Assembly (NCBI RefSeq): GCF_011397635.1
Contig: NC_064761.1
Span: forward strand, 42,310,143 to 42,374,142
Direction of reading: 5' to 3'
DNA length: 64,000 nt
DNA from: Epinephelus fuscoguttatus
Taxonomy: Eukaryota > Chordata > Actinopteri > Perciformes > Serranidae
Shown here: positions 10,401-25,400 of the stretch, piece by piece
Position numbering within the stretch: position 1 is the first letter of the stretch
Layout: each line of letters opens with the position of its first letter
Position numbers and translations under genes: made by a program
Notes under the pieces: generated by a model
Database searches by the model: none
What the model was told of the DNA's origin: nothing
The model's input: only the letters and a program-made list of their open reading frames with translations

Positions 10401-13400
10401 TCTTTTATTTCTTATGTATTTCGCACCAGAGCAGCCTAAACACACAAAGTCCGAAATCGTGATGAGTGGTGACAAGTCATGTCATGCCGTTTTTCAACAG
10501 GAAAAGTTAAAGGATCACTCCCGACCTTATGCAGACCTGTTAGCGGGGTCTTAGCTGGTTTATAAAAGGTAAGAGTCTCACTCCTACCACTATTGTTGGC
10601 TGAGATATACCGTCTAGAAAGTGGGATCATAACTTTCACGTTTCATATGGCTTCATTTGGTGATATTATATGGTGTTTGTGTCATAAACAACATCAGCTA
10701 TCATAATCACACCTGATTTCAATAAGGTACAATGTTTGAAGCTGGCTGAGTGTTGTTTGATCACTGACAGTACTGTTTTGAAGCAGAGTGACCGACTTGT
10801 CATTTGGAGCTCCGCCTGGATCTTTTCATGGTAAAAACACTGTAGAATGGTCATACTTTGAGCAGTCTTCTTCAAATTTGAAACAAGTGTTCACTGATAG
10901 TGTGCCTACAGCCCCACAGTGTCATTTACCTGCTCAGATGAAGACACAGACAGTTATTCATCCTGAAAAACATTTTTTTATTTTATTTTAGGCAAAATCT
11001 TCAATTTTTTTTTTTACTGACTTCAGAGGCCCATTACTCTGTCTCTGTGTCACCTAGAGTGTTTTTCTTGTGTTTCACAAGCGGTTCAGAAGTTACAGTC
11101 ATTTTAGGCGTTTTTGCTACAAAGTGGGGGTGGAGTGCAAGAGGTTGAAAGCAGAATCATAAAACTGGGTGAAAGAGAAGAAGAGATGGCAGCTCTCAGA
11201 ATAGTAGAGCAATAATATAAATAACTCAGTGAATTAAGAGCCAGCAGAAGTAAAATCTCCCATTAATACACTGCAGGAGTGTGTGTGACTGACAAACCTC
11301 TTGGGGCTGGGGTAGTGGTTGCTCTTGGGAAGGACAGCAGTGCTGGTGTTGGGGGCAGGAGTGGAGCTGCGGCAGCACTGCAGGCACAGCAGGAGGCCCA
11401 GAGACAGACACAGAACCAGAGACACCACCAGGTAGCTCTGACGGTCTGATACCTGCAGAGGAAGTCAAACAATGATACGATGACAACTGTGAACAGCTGA
11501 ACAAGTCTGAAAATCACTTTCTTTTAAAAAACATAACAGTTTTGTACGAACATATTAAGGTTTCCATCTGGACATTGATTAAACCCCTTTAAATTCATTT
11601 AAGTTAATCAGAATTAGATATTTCTATTTTTTTTCTATGAGAAAAATAATCTCCTCATTCCTTAAAATGTCTCTGATGTAACTCTACACCTTTGCCTCAT
11701 TTAGCATGTGCTGACCTATGTTATCACCGCCCTGCTGACCTTTGACTCCGCTCATCAATCACACGAACGTCTGTTTTCAAACGGTAATAGATAACATGAG
11801 CCTTGTAGTTCACTTTGTTATAAAACAGCTAATAATGTGTTGCTGTTAGATCAGACTTGCTCTGATCACCAACTCTGACAAGTTAAAGGGACAAGGGAAA
11901 CTTAGCTTGCAAAATACAACCTCCCCTCTGATAGCCCGAGTGTCACCGCAGCAATATGGGACCAGTTCTTTGGGTTTGTTGCATAATAAACCCAGGAAGT
12001 CAAAATTCGTGTTTCTGAATCTGTCACTGTTACACTGCAGTTCCAAGGCAGAAATGCTCAGTCATGACTGCTTACTTTGCTTATATGTCTTGTAGCATAT
12101 AAAAAACTGGTTAAAAACTTGACTTCCACTGGAGGGGGTTTTAATTCCTTTCCTTACATTAAGATGTCAAAGAACGATTTAATTATCAAATGTGTTAGCA
12201 GCAGGTTGTGTATTTAACGCTGTGTCCTAAAGTATGATCTTACTGCAAAGATCTGAAAGCATTATTGCGAACCCAGTTCATTCTTGACCCTGGAATCTAA
12301 CTAACTATCTAAATAAATAAATATACCTCAAGATCCACTTAGTATCTTTTCATGAATAAATTAACATATATTCACCCATTCAACTATCATCCAAATTAAG
12401 CTTCGAGCTGAAAGCTTGTTGTTTATATTTACCAATAACCTGAGCTACCTGCCGCAAAAAAGACTTAAATAATCTGCTTCAATGTCTCTGACTTCTTCTT
12501 CACTTATAATGGTGGATAGGTTTATATTCGGATCTGCTACAATCTCTAATAGAATCACTGATGTGCTACTGGGACATTTTCCTTCACATTCAACAGTCTT
12601 ATCCTTGGTTCTTGTCTGTTATATAAAATCTAATGTTTTCCCAGCTGTGTCTGCTCAACACATTACTCGTGCATTTATCATTCGCACATCTATATAATTC
12701 CAATGTAATTCAATCCTGCTGGGCACAACATTCCCTCTTGTCATTGGCAGTAGATTGGGAGGATTTTTTACACTGCCAGAGAAGTTGTACTGCAACTGTG
12801 TGCTCTCAACGAAGGTCAGCAACTTTAAAATTTTGAGGAGTCAACGGACTGAAAATAGCCAGTTCTGGGAATGACCTACAGAAATATTTGGGACAATTGA
12901 ACTGTGTGTTGTGCATGGTCTCCAAATGTCCTAGTTACCAGCTTGCTGGAGGAGCTTTTAATATTATAATGAGTCACATATTTGTTGAGGTAGTTAGGGC
13001 ATTTGATCAGGATGCCTCCTGGGCGCCTCCCACTGGAGGTGTTTTGGGCACGTTGTAGGAGGCCCAGGGGCAGACCGAGAACACGCTCAAGGGATTACAT
13101 ATCTCATCTGGCCTGGGAACGCCTCGGAGTCCCACAGGATGAGCTGGAAAGCGTTGCTGGGGAGAGGAATGTCTGGAGTGCTTTGCTGGGCCTGCTGCCC
13201 CTGCGACCCGGCCCCAGATAAGCAATGAAAATGGATGGATGGATGGATGGATGAAACTTTACAAATGTGCTGCGCAGCCCCACTTCCATGTGGTCTGCTC
13301 AATTTCAGTATGACATCAGACACTTTGATGTTGAGACCATTTCCAACAGGAAACCTAACATGTGTCTGACTCTGGTAGTGTTTGGCACTGCAGAGCTTAA

Positions 13401-16400
13401 ACTCTCAAAACTAATAATAAACAGACATGATTTCTGAACTGTTTGCAAAATAGTGGTGTGAATCTGTAAGCACTATGTAAGCAGTAGGAAATACACCAAT
13501 ACAGGCATGTTACCTCTCTCTGCAGCTGGCCGACTGTAGCGGTGAGATTGAGCATCAGTTTAGTGACGTTCTCCAGCTGGCTCTGCAGCACCTGGATGGA
13601 TTCTGTCTGCTTCTGGTCCTGAAAAGCACAAGGTTGTCATTTATTGGTCAGTACTATCAGACAAACACACACAACTACTTTCTGTTTATGCTTCAGCTTC
13701 TCTTGCTCTTACTGCCTCCAGGTAAACTCACCTGCTCCTCAGCAATGCGGGAGGTGTTCTGCAGTTTGATGATGGTCTTATTGAACGCTCTCTGCATCTC
13801 TTCCATCTGTTTACGATACCTAAGCAACACATGCAAAAATTACAACCTGTAAGGAACCCTTTTGAATTCATTATAACGGCACTGGTCATATCAATCTTAT
13901 GAGCAATCAAACTACAAGAAAGATGCTTTCTAGTTATAACAATATAATTCTAGCGCCCATTGTGTCCATTGGTTTACCTCTGGCTGAGCTCCTCCAGGTA
14001 TCTGCTGGACAGACTCATGTTCATCTCCAGGGCTTTGATCCTGTTGTTCAGCCTCATGAAGACACTCTCCTTCTGGCTGGAGCCGTGCACCGCTCCCCCG
14101 TTTGATAACATGCCGTTCCCCATCATTGCTCCGCCATTGTAATCTCCTCCATTCTGCAGCTCTGCATAAAAGTCTGTAGCTGCCCTGTGGACGTTGCCAT
14201 TCCCATTGGTGCTCAACAGGTCCTCATCCACCGTGTCCTCCACTCGGTGGGAATCTCCAGTCTGATTGAGCGAGTCCCCCTGCTCACCGTGAGTCTGAGA
14301 AGTCTGGACATTCTGTCTCTGTGAGTCCCCACTGTCTGTGCCTGACTTCACCGAGTCTGTGTCAGTGTTCGTCAGTGGGGGAGCTGTTGGCAGTTCAGTG
14401 GGAGGGGGGATAAGGTCGTCAGGCCTTGATGCAGTGGGAAGAGGCTGAACGGGCTGCTCTTTGACAGGGGGAACCACAACGCCAGGAGAGGGAGCCTCAG
14501 AGGCGACAGACTGCGGGGGAATGCTGACAGTAAGGGTGGGGGTGGCACTGCTGGCCTGTTGCGTTTCTGGGATAAAGACAGCTTGGAGGGGTGGAGTGGG
14601 GACAGGGTCCAGAGCTGCATCTTTGATAGGAGGAAGCAGCTTCTCCTCATGGGTGGGGGTGGGTAATGTCAGAGAACTGTGGATGTCTGAGAAACTGTGA
14701 GGGGGGATGGTGGAGGTTCTACTAGGCTCTAGGAGGATGTTGAGCTCTGGAGTGTGTGTGTCAGGGGTGTCAGAGTTGGGATGTGTGGTGTGCAGTTCAC
14801 CCAAGACTTTCCCCTCAATCTGGCTCTTAACAGCCACCTCGGGCTCTGGAGCTTTTTCTGTGAGGGGAGGAGCCTCCTTGACAGGTGTGGGCACAGGGGC
14901 AGGGATCAGTGGAGGTGTTTGTGTGAGGGAAGGGGTTTTTGCATCGGGGTGTGTTTGTGATTGAGTGCTCAAATGCTTCCGCCTGAGGCTGCGAAGTCTT
15001 TCCTTGGCCAGCCTGGCGGAGCACCAGCGATGAAGCAGCTCTGGCAGGGTGGCCATGCAGGACAGAGACAGGGAAGAGAGGGAGGAGAAAGGACAGTAAG
15101 CCTGGCTGTCCCACTGGTTCCTGTCTGCCTCCCTCCTCGTTGCCTCCTCTCTCTTCTCCTCCTCCTCCTCCTCCTCCTCCTCTCCCTCCTCCTCCATCAG
15201 TGTGACAGTAGACTGTCTGGGCTCTTCATCCTCCTCCTCCTCTACCAGAGTGACAATCTGTCTGTCCTCATGGGATTCCAGAGATGAGGGGGAGGGTGTG
15301 GAAGAGTCACTGGAGACATTTGAGTCTTTCTGGGTTTCAGGGTGCTCTGGGTCTGCCTGCTCCAGTCTGGAGGAAAGACACAGATACAAATTTAGAAGCA
15401 TGTTAACAGAGCTTTTGTGCTTTTTGGAGGACTACAGAAGAAAAGTGATCCTGCTGCGACATTCAATACGTTATTCAATAGGCCTGATTCTGAATATCCA
15501 AACAAAATATGCTGTTTGCATGACCTGTGACACAGAATATTTTCATGTCATAATAACAGGAGAATATTTGTGTGCATGTAAACATAGTTACATAAACTTT
15601 ACATTCATAATGGTTTATTGGTCTTTAATTGGCCTTACACTGCAGAGTCCTGAGGTGTTTCAGCAGGTTTAGGTGTAACTTCTGTGCTCCCCTTCTTGTC
15701 ATCCTCCTCTGCTGTTATATTACCTAGAATTTGGAAAAACAAAACAATCAACAAACAGGACTTTGTTAACACTTGGTCCCTGTTAAAGCGTGCACAGAAA
15801 CATATAGCTTGGCAGTGGCAGGTTTTAACCCCCTATCCTGTGTGGCTGTAGGAGGCCGAGAGCACAACAGAGACCCTTTTCCCTGCACAGCCTGTCTGGC
15901 AGGCCCATGTTTGGAAAAGTCAGAAATACTGCGAACCAGTCTAGTCCAGTTCGAACTGATCTCTCTCCCACACTCTCTCTTCCCTGCTTACTCTGCGGGT
16001 GTCAACAGAAATCCGAAGCAGAACTGTGGAAAGTTTCTCCTATGACAGTAAATTGAGGGATGGCTTTGTGAACTACATTTTTGAGTCATTTAATTATAAA
16101 CTAATTATGTAACTCTCCTCTCTGAGTGTAAGAGTGCTTTTAAGAGTCGTTTTTGCTTCTTGTTTTAGTTTAGAGAGAAACACAAACCTAAAAAGAAATT
16201 GTATGCGAGCTCAAACAAAATAATCTGGCTGAAATCTGTGTGTCAGGCCGAGTTTGCCCTTTAAGTCAATGCCACAGGGGAAAAGCTGATGAGCGAGTCA
16301 TTTTGATGCAGTTCTGTGGGGTAGAGAGCGCAAGGAGCAGGCTTGGCGTCATAGACCCCCCTCCGTCTAATTCATCCAAGCTGGTCTGCCAAGAAGTAAA

Positions 16401-19400
16401 ACACAGATAGCCAAAGTTCTGCTAAAATGCTGCTGGAGACCTCCTGCCAACAGCCAAATAAACATCTGGCTCTTTCGGCTGAATTACACATGAACACTCA
16501 GGGTAATGCATATGCTCGCATTTAAGTGAAGAAAATATAGTGACCCAGTTTCAGAAGCAGTTAATTTAAACAATATGTGGGGAGACAGGCTTGCTGGCGG
16601 TTAGAGAAGGAGAAAGGGAGAAACAGGGGCAGCTGAACAGTGCGAGTATGAGCAGAGAGCAGGAGAAGAAAGAGTCTGGTAGTTTCATGGAATGCTATTT
16701 TTAAAAGGTCTTTGCAGAGCAAATGCAAATGACACTTTTTCCATCAACTTGTGTTTTCCAATATTCTCAAGAAAAGTATTTATGTAGTTGTAATGAATGA
16801 ACGGGCCTCTTCTCTTACGTTCATAACCACTGTGTGCAGCGGTTATTAGTCGTCATTTTGATTTGTTATGTTTTGGGAAACATGTTAGCCAAAACAATGG
16901 ATGATTAATACAAACACATGTCAGCACCAAACACTGTTTTTGCAGCTGCTATCTTTATGACCTGTTTGTTTGCGATGTCATCCTACACGTACATATATCA
17001 CTACTGCTTGCAGTACTTTAAAAAGCTGTGTGTCCTCTTCCAATCTTTACACTGCATGACCTATTCTTGTCTTTTTTTGTTTGTTTTTCTTTCTGTGATG
17101 TATTTTAGGGAGTCTTTTAAACTGTAGGCCCTGATTCTTTGTTTTTTTATAGCTTTGATATATTTTAGGAAGCCTTTATAGATAAAAACAAATGCCTCTT
17201 GGGTCATTCTGGCAGTCTTATACCATGTGTATTTATTATTTTTTGCAATGTCCCTTTTCAAACAAATGTTTGATGTTGCCATCCGTTTCCATCTGCTTTT
17301 TTTTTTTGCATTTTCTTTGCATTGATGACGTGCCACCTCAGCCAAATCTAAACGTTTATACATAATGATAATGGAGACAAACTTCATACCACCTACTGAT
17401 CTGAGCAAATCAATACAGCTCTAAGGGACACGCACATGATGGCATTTAAACTAGATGGGTGACTCATGCTCAACAGACTTTACAAGAGCTTTTTTTACGT
17501 GAGCTGATTTGCAAAGCATCAATGTTAAACATGGATAAACCAGTTTTAATTCCAACTGCACTGTGACAAGGTGTGGTTGCTCAAAGAGATGGGAAGCAAA
17601 TGCATTTCTATAATGTTCAGCCCTTCTGTCTCTTAAACTATAATCAAGCCTGTTACTGTGTGTCAAGCATGTCGAGAATCTACAGTCTTGTAAATGGCTT
17701 GCACAATGGCAGCCTTTTATTTTTTACAGTGTCACTCCACCCAGAGGAGACCTTTAAAATAGATTGTTTAGTTAACTCAGCATGTGGCCGTTTCCCCTAC
17801 ACACCACAGCTTAGGAATGCACATTATGCAGCGTTCAATGACTATAATAAAATACCATGCACATTAATCAAAATGGTGCATGAAGCTGTTTCAAGGGCAG
17901 CATCCCACAAACACAGACCACAATATTTGTGTCACATTTTTGTCACCTCACATTAAAATGACGGGACAGGCTTTAGCTGGAGAGTCAGAAAAGGGTCCAT
18001 TTACAAGAGAGATGTGGACGTGAAGTGTCGCAGGGTAGAAAAAAAAAAGGAACAGGAAGCACTAAGTGTATAAAGGATGAGTACCTCCTGCTTCTGTTCC
18101 TCCCTCCAGCTCTGGCTTGCCACCCAGCACATTAGCAGCAATGTTGTTTACCATGTTAAGGATGGCATCTGAAAGGAAAAGAAAACACACACAATGCAGT
18201 TACTTTGAAATGCACGAGGTTCCTGGTAAATAAGATGACGGGCAGCGGCATGTGGCCAGACAGGGTGTGAATGAAACCACAGGCTTTGCCATTTGTTTTT
18301 CCCTTTTCCCTCACTCTCCTCTCTGGCGCTGCTATTCTGAACTGTGTCAACATTATTTCCTCGACTTTTCTGTCATGAACTTTCTTTTCCAGCTTCTCCT
18401 TCAGGCTTTCCCTTTGTCCCCATTCTCCCTTGTTCATGCATGTCCAGCTAAAGAAAAAAGTGATGTGTTCGTCTGCTGTTTTTCATGGTTTTCTGGTCTG
18501 AGCCCTGGAGGGTTGTGTGTACAGCATTTGTATGTGGTGGTGCACCAGTCCTCCCTCTGCTAAATCAGGAGACAGAGGGGCACCAGTGTGTTTGCGCATG
18601 TGTATGTGGTTTAAAAAAAAAAAAAAAAAAAGACTAGTGAAAGCTGCAAAATTTCTGCAACACAAACCCCAGTCTACAGCTCTCAGTGTGGGTTAGGATA
18701 CTGAGAGAGCATTCAACTATGCCATACAGGGAATGAGTCTATATTTAATCCATACTGTTGCTTCCTTACGTTGCCGCACTGACTGTATAGAACCTCACTG
18801 ACTTGGAAAACTCTATTACGGTTGTTGTTTTCCTCAACATACAGTATCAGATACACCAGACACATTTCAGTCAACAACAACTTTTCAGGATTTTAAGGAA
18901 GCATCAGCTGCTTGGCCTTATCACAGGATAAGTCTTGAAAATGTCCCTGCTTCTAGCCCTTAATTTTTAATGTCTTAATATTTGTGAAGGTCACCTAATC
19001 TGTTGATGTCAAACACATCATTACAGCTTATTTTCTTTAGATTAGTCTTTGTTAATGTAGCCGTACATAGCTGCATGTTTGTCTGTACATACTTGTTGCT
19101 GAGCCAAGCAGGTTTTTAGACGCCTTGTCCTCTGACGGCTGGTAACCAGGTGGATAATCTGAAGAAAAGGTAAAATGTAAACTTAAATCGTCACAATAAC
19201 AATACATAAAGTTCAACAATAAATACATGTGCTTTTATGGAGTTCTACAATAAAACATCACAAAACGTTGCAAGATTTGTGGAGTCAATAGAGGAACCTC
19301 GGCTGCAAAAGGCAGCTAATATTAATCGTTAACTCCAACTCAAGTTACTTGGTGACTAAGTCGGAGACTAAGAATGTAATTTGACTCCCATCTCAGGGTC

Positions 19401-22400
19401 CTTTGTCGTCTGGGGATTTGCAGCACACGTTGTTCTGCCATGTGATGTAGCTTAAAGCTGACAAGAAACAATTCCTATTCAAAGACACAACAGGTTACCA
19501 TCTTACCATAGTCTTCATCCAAATACTCCAGTCGCTCCGACGGGTACTGGGAATCTGCTATCTCCTCATACTCCTCCACCATGCTGGTACCAAACACCCT
19601 ACGCAAAACAAACGCATGTACTCTGTTACACAAACAAACCTACACCTTACAGAAAAGGAGAAGGGTTGATATTCGAACACAGAAGAGGTGGCAAAATGTT
19701 TCTGTGGAAAGCCGGCTTTAAAAAAACATGCTGCTCAGATTTGAACAGTTATCCTGTCCCTTTAAACCCCCATAGCAGCTCCTTCAGAACAAGACCCTGA
19801 TGACCTCGCTGATCTGGCACAGACATGTAGGTGCAAGTGCCTTCATGTGTGCGTAAGGTAAACTGTGTGGCCAAGAGAGGGCTTGAAAATTAGAGTAAAT
19901 CTTACATGTGAACAGATGAAACACACTGACTACAAACATGAAGCAATCTCAATCGGGATTTCATGAGTGTGTACGAGAGATGGAGAATAAGAAAGCGATC
20001 ACAAGATCAACTAAATTTCTTACTACGCTATTATCTAAGAGTGAAGATACAGCATATTTCCTGGAGTTGTGGTACAATGAAGCATAAACCAACACTGACA
20101 CTGGAGTCATTCTTCAGGGTAAAAAACACAGTAGTACAGGCAGAATTTTTTTTTTTTATCAGTGACAAAGTCAAATGACTTGTTGAAAACTGGTCTGCTG
20201 GTTCTGGCTGAATAAAGCAGTGTGTAGATTTAAGAGACGGGCGTGAGCACTCGGATACTTGATTTGGACGTAGTAATCGCCACCCAATCTCCCACATGTG
20301 AACATGACTTTTACATTTTTATTTACTATTACAATGGGTGAAATCCTGTCACATAGTGGAGCTGTGCGCAGTGTATTGTTTCGCCCAGCACCTCCTTGCC
20401 TCTCGGTTGCTCTCTCTCTGTTTATTATGAGACACTAGGGGGGACAAAGATGCGTTTCCTGGGATAGTGAAGGCATGACCCGCCCTATTCTGCCTTACTC
20501 TGCCTCTGATTGGCTTAACCTGACATTCTTACCATAGTAACTCCTTTTGCCAAAACCTAACCAATCCAACTAACAAAGGCAATGAATACTAGCCAATCAG
20601 AGGAAGACTGGGGTGCCTTCGCTATCCTAGGAAGTGCAGATTCACTAACCAGGGAGGTGTTGAAGTGATGGTGAGGAAGGTAGCTCTGAGACAGTCCTTC
20701 AGTGCTGCATCTGTTTTCTTAATGTTAACTTTCAGTGGTCTATGGTGTTCAGATTTCCCTCGTTTTCAACTGTTGTTCAACTTACACTTGTATTTTCATG
20801 TTAGAATTTTTATGCAAGTTTTCGAGTACTGTATAACAATTGAATTTGAGTGCCCACTCCTAGTGGTAATAAGTCTAAATGCATACAATTTCCTGTTCTT
20901 GACTAGTGTCTCTATTAACTTGCAAAGACAGAACAGTAACCTAAATGTTTCCTCCCAGGATTTGCTGCAGTGCAACTATATTTCAAAGATTTGAAGATCT
21001 TTAACTCTGCATGCTTTAATACCAATTCAGATACTGGAAATCAAAAAAGAGAGGCCTTGAAATAAAAGATGCTATTTCCTGTCTTACCTGATGAGACTGA
21101 GAGGACAGAAGTGTTCTGATCCAAAGTGGGAGAGAAGTTCAACCTACAGGGAAAACAGACAAACTGTTAAATTGAAAATATCATAGACAACAGCACCAAA
21201 GCCAATAACATATGTGTGCCCACTCTGTACACCCCAATCCACCAAATATGTGATCATAAATACTAGAACTGCAAAGCACTGACAATATGGTTTACATGCA
21301 TGTTCTACTTGTTTTATATCTTTCACATGCATTAAAGATGATGCGCTGCCAAAGCTCACCCATTACAGTGTATGACCATTACATGAGTGCGCTTTGCAGC
21401 GCATCATAGCCTCTGACGGAGAGAGAAGAGTGCTAACCTTTATGTACTTGATGAACATCTGATGCGAGAAGAAGACAGGGGGACAGAGAGAGAGAAATAA
21501 AAAAAGGAGAGAAAGAAATGAGTAAAGATTCAAGATTCAAGCTACAAGCAAGTCAAGCATTTTTTGCACTCTGGCTCTCTCATAAGACAAACACACTGCT
21601 AGGACACACACTGGATCATTGTTCTACAACAGTCCACAGGCGAGATACTACAAAGAGGTTTCTAACAAGGAGTTAGACAGAAGCACAAGCAAGACAGAAG
21701 GACAGACACAGACAGACAAGCTCAGGACAGATGTAAAACATCACGAGACAAAACAGTTTCCAGCTGCTTAGATCAGTGTTCTGACCGAAGCAAATAATCC
21801 TGAAACTTTCTGCACAAAAATCAGTTTATGTAATAAAAGCACAATTATTTCATAATAGAGAGCATGAATCACAGCGAGCACCCACACACACACACAACAC
21901 CTACACTCGCCACATAAAAAGGATAATCAACTGAGCATTAATCAACTGATTAACAAGTCTGCACAGTGAATAATTAGTGCGCAACATCAAGGGTGGAAGT
22001 GTGAGGGGGAGAGACAGCTCAGAAAAGCACAGATACAACACTTGTTTCTGGGTGAAATTTAGACTTAGGAATCTTCAAGCACATCACAGTTCGATTACAC
22101 TAAAGATAGCTATGACGCAATATAAAACAATTATTCATACATCTCTGATAAAAGAAGTCACCTAGCGTAGAACCTGCACATGACACATGTTTATGTCAAT
22201 TACGTTCCACCATCCACTTGGTTCAGCTGTAAGGAGCGTACAACCTGCTCTTCCAAATTCTTACAGGAGGTGATCATGTAGAGAATTGGGTTTACATTTC
22301 CAAACACTGACTTCTCTGCACTGAGACACTATACTCATACTGTCATACTATTTAGTTTGCCAGGAAAAGATTTAGTATTTCCCAATACATACACAGCATG

Positions 22401-25400
22401 TCAAAAATACCAGAATGTTCTACTGCATCTGGTTGAATTTTGAACTGTGCAAGCAAGCATGCTTTTCTGGCTACTCTGACCCACAGTCCTTTGTGAAACG
22501 TAAGATTCACGACATCATCTGAGTCACAGACAGATAACAGTACAACAGCTTGCTAACAGCTATCCCCAAGGTAACGGATATTAGAGCAAGAGGGTCAAAG
22601 TTCGGGGCCCAGTGTTATGGTCAAAAAGTACAAGTATGCGATTTGGAACGTAGCTTATCTTTCAAGAGAGAACCGCGATGCATTTTAGAGTTTGGTTTCC
22701 CCCGCCCCCACTGATATTGTGGATGTAGAGATGCAGAAATGATAACATCAAACTTTTAAAAGTCAAAGTTTAAATTAATCTTAGTGAGAACGATGGTAAG
22801 TGATTTGAGCAGTAGAAAAAACATTTGTAATCCTTCAGTGTCACAATAATGAGTTCATTTCCTGTGTCAGCAGCATTTAGGACAAACTACAACAGACTTG
22901 GCCCGATGAGATGTGTATTTGCCCTTTGTTCTTGCAAGTGAAACTCTGTCTTGGACAAACACCCTCACAGTCATTCACACAGTCACATTTCTTCACCCAG
23001 TCAAGGGAGGGGTTCCAGGCAGCGCTGATGACATGGCTAACTTACCATGAAGTCATAAGAAGGTCCCCTGAGCTTTAAATACAGCTTTAACCAATGAATG
23101 TTTCTGTGTGTACATTCATCGAGTACAACACTACTACGAATGAATAAATAAATTGTTTGTTGCTTCTCTCATTGAGACACAAGTGTACTGTTAAAGCAGG
23201 AGGAAGAAAAAAAGCAGTACCTTTACATATTTAGCATAAAGCTGTTCATCCAGTGGGAAGCTCTGGACTATGCGCTCATCACGGGCATGAAAAGTGCCAA
23301 GCTTTACCCACTTGTTGGTAGGATATCTGCAGACAGAATGAAAGAAAACTTAGATGCTCGTGTGCACGTAAAGACCACGGTGTACTTCAAACACAATTTG
23401 GCATGTTCTAAAAGGCCGGGTGCAAATGCCACTGTGCTCCGTGTGACTGCTTCCATGACAGAGGGGGGAATTTATGAGTTGTGGTGTGAGGTGATGCTGG
23501 AAATAAATCCTGACGGTGACATCCAGAACACAGACAACCCTGGCTCTGGAAGCACTAAAGTTAGAGCTGATAATACAGGAGAGAGGGGATGATTTTGTCC
23601 TGTCCTGGTCCTGATGGTTTTATATAATACTGTTTGAGAAGGAGGTGAGCCAGCCTGTTTCATAACCTCCTAAAATGAGTGTCCCCTTTCACTGAAAATA
23701 TTCTTCCACCCAACATACTGCAAAAAACAAATCCTAAAATAATAATGAAGAACTGAAAATTGCAGCGAAATTATGAGCTGTACATTAAACTTCTTGTTTT
23801 AGTTAATGTGCAGCCATGATTCAGGCTAAGAAATATGGCAAATGTAGGTTTTTGTACAACTTGATTATCACTACTTCCTTTTAAAGGTTAGGGGTTTTTT
23901 TGGACCAGAGGAACTTTCTTGGATCTAAGAACCTGCTTTTTATTATGTACGCTATTTTGAGGGACTATTTTAGTTTTAGTTTTTGAGTAGGTACTCTCCC
24001 AACCATAGAAATAGCAAGAAAAACTTTGAGACACACAATGGGCAATTCAGCAACGGCAACCGCCATTTTTTATAAACAGTGTTAGCTGTGCAAACGACAG
24101 CTCGTCACAAAAACAGGGAGGTAGACACGGACAAATGACCCAACAGTGAATTTCAGGATTTGCTGAGCATATAACCTATGCGACACGGGAAATATAACGC
24201 AATTTTGACATTTCAAAGTGAAATACATGTTACTTCAGTGTTATTGGTGGTGCAAATGCAAACAAACAAAAAAGAAAGCCCTTGAAGGTATGTAATTCTC
24301 AGGGGAGCTCCCCAGTGAGCAGTTCCTCTCAGGGAGTCCCCAGAACTGTTTGGTCTACAAAGAATTCTTATGTTTCCTCTGGAAGATGCTTGACATCCTC
24401 CCCGATCAGTTCTTTACATGTTTATAATCTGTCTTTAATTCTGTCATCCTGCTTGTGTACACTATAATTGTATTTTTTTTTAGTCTATTCTGCACACAAC
24501 ATCTGCTGCATATCTGTCCGTTCAGGGAAAGGGATTCCTCCTCAGTCGCTTTTTCTGACGGTTACGGTTTCTAAAGCCCATTGACGTCAATTTGTGATTT
24601 GTGATATTGGGCTTTATCATTAAACTGACTTGACTTGAATAACAGTAACTGTTCCTCAATAAACCAATAGCAATATTCCTTCCTCCACATTTACTTGCAA
24701 AAGATGATGCACTGTGAGCAACACGGGAAAAAAGTTTGACGAGAGGTGGGTGCATACTGCGGCATCGCCCAATGCAGGGCTTTTTGTGTGTCACACACCC
24801 ACCACCAGCCTGTGAGAACATGTCAGTCAATTCTTATATTGACTGAATTGAACTGTGTGGGTATACCTGTCACTGATAGAAACTAAAAAGTCTTTCGGTG
24901 TTGATGAGAAGAGCTCAAAGTTAGCAATGTCCAGCTGCTTGACTTGAATAGGCTCACAGAGCTCTATCACAAACCTGGAGAGAGATAAACAGAGAATGTT
25001 TATTTAAAGATAAACTCATGAAAGTTGCAAATCTAAAATGGAGGGTCGATTACAGACAAACTGTGTCCCAGTGGTGTGTTATCAGTGCACTCACCAGATT
25101 TTGTTGCTGCAAGGATTTAGCATGTAAAGATCCATATTCTCCATGAGAATAGCTGAAGTGCTCTGAATAAAACAAGAATAATGAGAATGAGCGGACGCAT
25201 GACAGTCATGACAGTTTGTATCCTCAGCTGTATCAGTATATTTGTTTGTGTGTGGGCAACAGGGGACAGGTGATGTGTGTGTGTTTGTGTTATACCTTGG
25301 CCTCGTTGTTGGCAGAGAGTATCTTGGCACCACACTCCACAGAGGCATAATTATTCTTGAAGTTTTTCTGGACCTTCTTCACTGGATGGGGGCTGCCGCT

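Larger units (their letters stand above)
7491..13513 (-). other. SUCO: SUCO introns 19-22
   Basis: Four introns separate exons 19 to 23: 7491-9172, 9229-10059, 10152-11297 and 11453-13513. The only named insertion is the Rex3-like LINE tail at about 12990-13250. I see no other genes or RNA genes. Confidence 0.75.
15724..21437 (-). other. SUCO: SUCO introns 11-15
   Basis: Introns at 15724-18084, 18169-19092, 19159-19506, 19599-21087 and 21144-21437. They hold an A19 run (18613-18631) and the hairpin MITE at 20456-20634. No other coding or RNA genes are visible. Confidence 0.7.

Noticed and set aside
14461..15287. Several plus-strand open frames opposite SUCO exon 17
   Set aside because: They are shadows of the GC-rich, repetitive coding strand.
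23287..23592. 101-codon plus-strand open frame beginning in SUCO exon 10
   Set aside because: It is antisense to a conserved SUCO exon and has no recognisable features.
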